Assembly (NCBI GenBank): GCA_022705365.1
Contig: JAKJEP010000035.1
Location: 5,269-16,119 of the forward strand
Reading direction: 5' to 3'
Source of the DNA: Planctomycetota bacterium
Lineage (GTDB): Bacteria > Planctomycetota > Phycisphaerae > Sedimentisphaerales > SM23-30
Length of the DNA stretch: 10,851 bases
The notes below the pieces were generated by a model. It had not been told where the DNA came from. It ran no database searches and worked only from the letters and a program-made list of their open reading frames with translations. Positions within the stretch are counted from its first letter, which is position 1; every line of letters begins with the position of its first letter. The position numbers and the translations under genes are program-made. Below, in pieces: positions 7,343 to 10,851 of this stretch.

Positions 7343-9019
7343 TTACTTGTCTGCGGGCGGGGTTTCGCCGGCGAGCACCTTCTTTTTTTCCGGGCTGTCT
7401 TCGGAGGTAACCCGCAGGACCTCCTGAATACTGGTGGTGCCGTCTATCACCCGCCGCAGCGCCTGTTCCTGCAGGTACAGCATCCGATCCTTGCGGCACT
7501 GGGTGCGCAGGGCGCTGATGGGGGCGTTTTCGCGGATGAGCTGCCGCAGGGCGTCCGTCATCACCAGGGTTTCCAGCACCGCCGTCCGGCCGATGTAGCC
7601 GGTGCCCTGGCAGGTCTCGCAGACAATCGGCCGTCCTTTTTTGTCGTATTCGATTTCCTTGGGCGGACGATAAAACTGCTTGATCTTGTCCACCGGCAAA
7701 TTCAGCTTTTTCAATAAATTCGGGTCGGGAATATACGCTTCCCGGCAGGATTTGCATAACTTCCGCAGAAGTTTCTGATAGGTGATGCCCAGCAGCGTCT
7801 CCGCCACCTTGTCGCTGTTGCCTACCATTTTGATCCATTCCTGCAGGGCGTGAAACGTGCTGGAGGCGTTCAGAGCAAAATACGCTTTTTTCCCGTCGCG
7901 GGCCGCCTGGGTACACAGTTTGGCCATTTCCCCCTCGTCACTGAATCCGACCATGATTACATCGGGATCGCGGCGCAGAACCGTCTGCAGTTGCCGGGCG
8001 GCCGTTCGCTTGGTGTCGGTTTCCAGCAGATTCTGGGTGATGTTGTCGATATCGGTCAGAAACTTCTTTTCCAGGGAATTGACATTTTGAATATAGGCGT
8101 CGTGGCTGATGGTCAGGCTGTAGAGGGTGGTGGTAAGCCCGGATCCCTTCCCGCCGGAGACCACGATCACGCCGCTGGGTTCTTTGACTATCTGCCGTAC
8201 CTGTTCCAGTTGATCGGGATTAAATCCGATGGCATCCATTTTCAGGGTTTTGGTATCTTCCTGTTTTTCCAGAATCAACTGCTCGCCGCGGGTACTGCCG
8301 GAGGTATTGATGTACCATTTGATCAGGGTGTTGTTCATGCGAACGGCAAAGGAGCCGGATTGCGGACGCCGCCGGTCCTTGGTATCGAGGTTCGCCACCG
8401 CCTTCAGATAGGCAATCACCGGTTCCACTTCCGCGGTGTTGCGGTCTTCGTCGCCGCTGACCACCCCGTCAATCACCTTGCGTATTTTGACCGTCTCATT
8501 GACCGGGATCAGCTCGCATAAGCTGACCCGCTGCAGGCACAACTGATACAGAAGATCTTCGGCATACACATACCCGTCGTATTCGGGGTCCTGCCGGTAG
8601 GGGACGGGCAATTCGTTGTTATGGGCCGAGATGAAGCTCAGCCGCTGCTTGGTTTCTTTCTGGCGTTTATCCTTGGAGAACAGCGTTTTGATGTGATCCG
8701 GCGTGAAAATGCGCTCCACTTCCTTGACCCGGGCGTTCCGGTGCAGGACATAGGTGATTTCCAGCGTCAGCCAGGCCACAAAAAACAGCAAAAACCCCAC
8801 CCAGAACACCGTGGGCAGAATCAGCCACAGAAAGAGGGTCACCACCCCGCAGCCCAGATACAGGTTGTTCCAGAAGGTCCGGTTGGTGCGGACGAACAGC
8901 GTGTCTTTATCCTGCCATTGCCCCACCCAGCACCAGAGGCCGAAGAAAAGGGCATAGAGAACCAGTTTCCAAATCGCGATATAATTGCCAACGCTCTGGG
9001 ACAGTATCGTATCTATCAT
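7343..9019 (-). CDS. Membrane-anchored GspE/PilB-like protein with degenerate ATPase site (pseudo-ATPase)
   Basis: A 558-residue member of the type II secretion/type IV pilus assembly ATPase family. Three hydrophobic segments occur at about 13-33, 53-69 and 70-92, where GspE/PilB normally have soluble docking domains. The N2 domain (about 145-255) keeps the IDG (183-185), LKAVANLD...RRPQSG and TRGEQLIL landmarks. The nucleotide site is degraded. Walker A reads GGKGSGLTTT, with Leu295 for the essential lysine. Walker B reads DPDVIMVGFSD, with Phe359 for the catalytic glutamate. The Asp box is LEKKF for LEDPVE, and the HTND His box is absent (ALNASSTFHAL). The four zinc cysteines C422, C425, C467 and C470 are intact. 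The ATG at 9017-9019 is chosen over an upstream TTG because GGAG lies six bases away. It follows pilT by 21 bases, so a regulatory or structural partnership with PilT is plausible. Family confidence is high; loss of ATPase activity is inferred. Confidence 0.85.
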   Translation of the reverse strand: MIDTILSQSVGNYIAIWKLVLYALFFGLWCWVGQWQDKDTLFVRTNRTFWNNLYLGCGVVTLFLWLILPTVFWVGFLLFFVAWLTLEITYVLHRNARVKEVERIFTPDHIKTLFSKDKRQKETKQRLSFISAHNNELPVPYRQDPEYDGYVYAEDLLYQLCLQRVSLCELIPVNETVKIRKVIDGVVSGDEDRNTAEVEPVIAYLKAVANLDTKDRRRPQSGSFAVRMNNTLIKWYINTSGSTRGEQLILEKQEDTKTLKMDAIGFNPDQLEQVRQIVKEPSGVIVVSGGKGSGLTTTLYSLTISHDAYIQNVNSLEKKFLTDIDNITQNLLETDTKRTAARQLQTVLRRDPDVIMVGFSDEGEMAKLCTQAARDGKKAYFALNASSTFHALQEWIKMVGNSDKVAETLLGITYQKLLRKLCKSCREAYIPDPNLLKKLNLPVDKIKQFYRPPKEIEYDKKGRPIVCETCQGTGYIGRTAVLETLVMTDALRQLIRENAPISALRTQCRKDRMLYLQEQALRRVIDGTTSIQEVLRVTSEDSPEKKKVLAGETPPADK

Positions 9020-9025
9020 GCAGGA

Positions 9026-9029
9026 CTCC
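9026..9029 (-). promoter_or_regulatory. Shine-Dalgarno that fixes the GspE/PilB-like start
   Basis: GGAG on the minus strand, six bases before the ATG at 9017-9019. An in-frame TTG at 9029-9031 overlaps this element, so starting there would put the initiation codon on the ribosome site. The shorter protein beginning MIDTIL is therefore preferred. Confidence 0.6.
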
Positions 9030-9040
9030 AAAACAAAGTA

Positions 9041-10174
9041 TTATCCTAAAATGCCGGAACTGCCGGTGCGAATTCCCTTGAGTACCATTTTCAGCTCATC
9101 CGGATTATTGGTATAGGCATAGGCCGTTTTCAAATCGATAAATTCCGTATCCACCAGAATCCGCAGGGATTCATTAAAGTCCACCATGCCGTCGCCGTAG
9201 GAGCTTTTGATCACGGTGGGCAGGTCCACTTCCCGGCCTTCGGCGATGAGTTTGCGGGCGGAGGCGTTGACCAGCAGAATTTCCACGGCCGGCACCCGCG
9301 GGACATCCGAACGGATGGTGGGCAGCAGCCGCTGGGACAGCACCGCCCGCAGGTTCCCCACCAGCGCCTGGCGGATCATGTGCCGCTCCTCCTGGGGCGT
9401 CAAATCCAGAATACGGGTGATCGTCTGATAGGCATCGGTGCTGTGCAGCGTGGCGAATACCAGGTGCCCGGTTTCCGCCGCTTTCAGCCCGGCCCGCAGC
9501 GTCGTAAAGTCGCGCATCTCCCCGATCAGGATTACATCCGGATCTTCCCGCATCAGAGAACGCAGGGCGTCATCAAAATCCGGCACGTCAATGCCGACCT
9601 CCCGCTGGCTGATCAGGGCCTTGTCATCTTGATAGACAAATTCAATCGGATCTTCGACCGTCAAAATGTGACAGGATCGAATTTGATTGATATGGTTCAG
9701 CATGGAAGCAATCGTAGTGCTTTTGCCGCAGCCGGTCACGCCGGTTACCAGGACCAGCCCCTGATGATATTCGGCGATTTTTTCCACGACCGCCGGCAGA
9801 TTCAGCGACTCAAAAGGCGGAATAATACTGGTCACCCGCCGGGCCGCCAGGGCAATTTTCCCCCGCTGGCGGTAGATATTCACCCGGAACCGGTCGGTCG
9901 CTCCGAAATCGTAGGCAAAATCCAGAGCACCATGATTTAGAAAAAAATCTCTTTGTTCCGGACTTAAGATATCGAAAATCATTTCCTGCAGGGCCGCTTC
10001 CGGAATGCCTTCCCCGGTCGTCTGCCGCAATTGGCCCTTAACCCGCAGCCGGGGCAGTTCTTCCCCTTTTAAATGCAGGTCCGAGGCCTGCATCTTGATC
10101 GCGGCGTTAAAATATTTGTCAATGGTCTTGGGCTTATCCGAAGCTAAATTTTTACTGATTGGCTGTTTTTCCAA
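9041..10174 (-). CDS. pilT: Type IV pilus retraction ATPase PilT
   Basis: A 377-residue hexameric cytoplasmic ATPase that powers pilus disassembly and retraction (twitching, adhesion, DNA uptake). Numbered from the TTG start, the N-terminal PAS-like domain contains QASDLHLKG (about 29-37). Walker A is GVTGCGKST with K151. The Asp box is VEDPIE with E174. Walker B is DPDVILIGEMRD with E219. The His box TGHLVFATLHSTDA has H237 and H244. The late PilT segments NLRAVLSQRLLP and NASARKLIAEG follow, so the core looks fully active. The start is TTG at 10172-10174 because AAGGAG lies eight bases upstream; an earlier in-frame TTG (10202-10204) sits inside the hisF coding end and lacks a ribosome site. 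The stop is 21 bases before the degenerate GspE/PilB-like gene, and hisF ends 19 bases before its start. No pilin, PilB or PilC gene is in the window. PilU is a less likely alternative. Confidence 0.92.
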   Translation of the reverse strand: MEKQPISKNLASDKPKTIDKYFNAAIKMQASDLHLKGEELPRLRVKGQLRQTTGEGIPEAALQEMIFDILSPEQRDFFLNHGALDFAYDFGATDRFRVNIYRQRGKIALAARRVTSIIPPFESLNLPAVVEKIAEYHQGLVLVTGVTGCGKSTTIASMLNHINQIRSCHILTVEDPIEFVYQDDKALISQREVGIDVPDFDDALRSLMREDPDVILIGEMRDFTTLRAGLKAAETGHLVFATLHSTDAYQTITRILDLTPQEERHMIRQALVGNLRAVLSQRLLPTIRSDVPRVPAVEILLVNASARKLIAEGREVDLPTVIKSSYGDGMVDFNESLRILVDTEFIDLKTAYAYTNNPDELKMVLKGIRTGSSGILG

Positions 10175-10182
10175 TGCCTGTG

Positions 10183-10188
10183 CTCCTT
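10183..10188 (-). promoter_or_regulatory. Shine-Dalgarno that fixes the pilT TTG start
   Basis: AAGGAG on the minus strand lies eight bases upstream of the TTG at 10172-10174, inside the 19-base hisF-pilT gap. It is the strongest ribosome site in the junction and supports a TTG start following the hisF stop (TAA at 10194-10196). Confidence 0.65.
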
Positions 10189-10193
10189 GTATT

Positions 10194-10851
10194 TTAAAAT
10201 CCAACCTGGCTCACAGCCGCGATCGGCGGCTCCAGCCGTACGGGAATGCCGCGCTCGTGTAAATACTGCTTTACCTCTCCGATGGTGTACGTGCCGAAAT
10301 GGAAAACACTGGCCGCCAGCGCCGCGTCGGCCTTGCCTTGGGTGAGGACGGCATGAATGTCTTCCAGGGTTCCCGCCCCGCCGCTGGCGACGACGGGAAT
10401 GCCAACCGCCTCGCTGACCGCCGCCGTCATCTCCAGATCGTAGCCGCCTTTGGTGCCGTCGGCATTCATAACATTGAGAACGATTTCCCCGGCGCCGTCG
10501 GCCTGCCCCTTGCGAACCCACTCCATCACTTCAATCCCGGTCGGCTTGCGCCCGCCGTTGATATAGACTTCCCAGAACTCCCGCCCTTCTTTTCTGACCC
10601 GGTTGGCATCGATCGCCAGCACGATGCACTGGCTGCCGAACCGCAGGGCCGATTTTTTGATCAGGTCCCGGTCCAGCACCGCGGCACTGTTAATACTGAC
10701 CTTATCGGCGCCCATATTCAGCATCAGCCGGATATCCTCAATCGTGCGAATCCCGCCGCCCACCGTCAGCGGCATAAAAACCCGCTCCGAGGCTTTCCGC
10801 AGGATTTCAAGGATCAGCCCCCGGTCCTCATGGCTGGCGGTGATATCATAA
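10194..10851 (-). CDS. hisF: Imidazole glycerol phosphate synthase cyclase subunit HisF (5' end outside window)
   Basis: The C-terminal 218 residues of HisF are visible, and about 45-50 N-terminal residues, including the first catalytic aspartate, lie beyond the right edge. HisF with the glutaminase HisH converts PRFAR and ammonia to imidazole glycerol phosphate (histidine) and AICAR (purines) in the cytoplasm. The visible (beta/alpha)8 barrel motifs are YDITAS, the phosphate-binding PLTVGGGIRT, DKVSINSAA, LAIDANR (equivalent to the second catalytic Asp region, D130 in Thermotoga numbering), GAGEIVLNVMNADGTKGGYD, PVVASGGAG and ADAALAASVFHFG. The LNVMNADG version, with Asn at the place of Asp174, resembles the E. 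coli type (LNMMNQDG). The C-terminus runs about ten residues past the usual end (EPPIAAVSQVGF). The next gene is pilT, 19 bases downstream. Frame and motifs leave little doubt. Confidence 0.95.
   Translation of the reverse strand, partial: YDITASHEDRGLILEILRKASERVFMPLTVGGGIRTIEDIRLMLNMGADKVSINSAAVLDRDLIKKSALRFGSQCIVLAIDANRVRKEGREFWEVYINGGRKPTGIEVMEWVRKGQADGAGEIVLNVMNADGTKGGYDLEMTAAVSEAVGIPVVASGGAGTLEDIHAVLTQGKADAALAASVFHFGTYTIGEVKQYLHERGIPVRLEPPIAAVSQVGF

Noticed and set aside
7146..7916. A 256-codon minus-strand frame overlapping the ends of the cvpA-like and GspE/PilB-like genes.
   Set aside because: It is an out-of-frame reading of two supported genes, rich in Arg, Gly and Pro, with no domain.
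7343..9019. Considered the GspE/PilB-like gene as a decaying pseudogene because of its lost ATPase motifs.
   Set aside because: The frame is intact over 558 codons, the zinc cysteines and fold landmarks are kept, and it has a good ribosome site and tight operon spacing.

Overview
All genes in this window read on the minus strand, and together they look like part of a bacterial chromosome of moderately high GC. The mix is a secreted GH36 alpha-galactosidase, a secreted beta-helix protein with a planctomycete/lentisphaera-style N-terminus, a CvpA-like protein with a very large extra domain, and a membrane-anchored GspE/PilB-like protein beside PilT. This suggests a polysaccharide-degrading, diderm member of the PVC superphylum (Lentisphaerota, Kiritimatiellota or Planctomycetota). 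That placement is an inference from family resemblance only. No rRNA, tRNA, CRISPR, IS element or phage gene is visible, and no gene-free stretch exceeds about 150 bases.

Right half, in transcription order: hisF (5' end outside the window) > pilT > gspE/pilB-like gene > cvpA-like gene > class B penicillin-binding protein. Gaps are 19, 21, 69 and 15 bases, with no obvious terminator between genes, so this is probably one transcription unit. It joins histidine/purine metabolism, type IV pilus retraction and envelope/peptidoglycan functions. PilT keeps every catalytic motif. The protein encoded next to it keeps the GspE/PilB fold landmarks, including the tetracysteine zinc site, but has lost the Walker A lysine, the Walker B glutamate and the His box, and it carries an N-terminal membrane domain. 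It is best described as a membrane-anchored pseudo-ATPase.

Left half: a 142-base gap follows the PBP gene, then come a 903-residue secreted GH36 alpha-galactosidase and, 76 bases further on, the start of a secreted right-handed beta-helix protein that runs off the left edge. The gap holds an imperfect tandem 21-base direct repeat (17 of 21 positions identical), about 85 bases upstream of the galactosidase start. The 21-base period matches the two-half-site architecture of AraC-family operators, so these two genes probably form a separately regulated carbohydrate-utilisation unit.

The points most worth follow-up are the PilT/pseudo-ATPase pair, the 21-base repeat operator, and the CvpA-like protein with its roughly 470-residue extra domain encoded next to a PBP.
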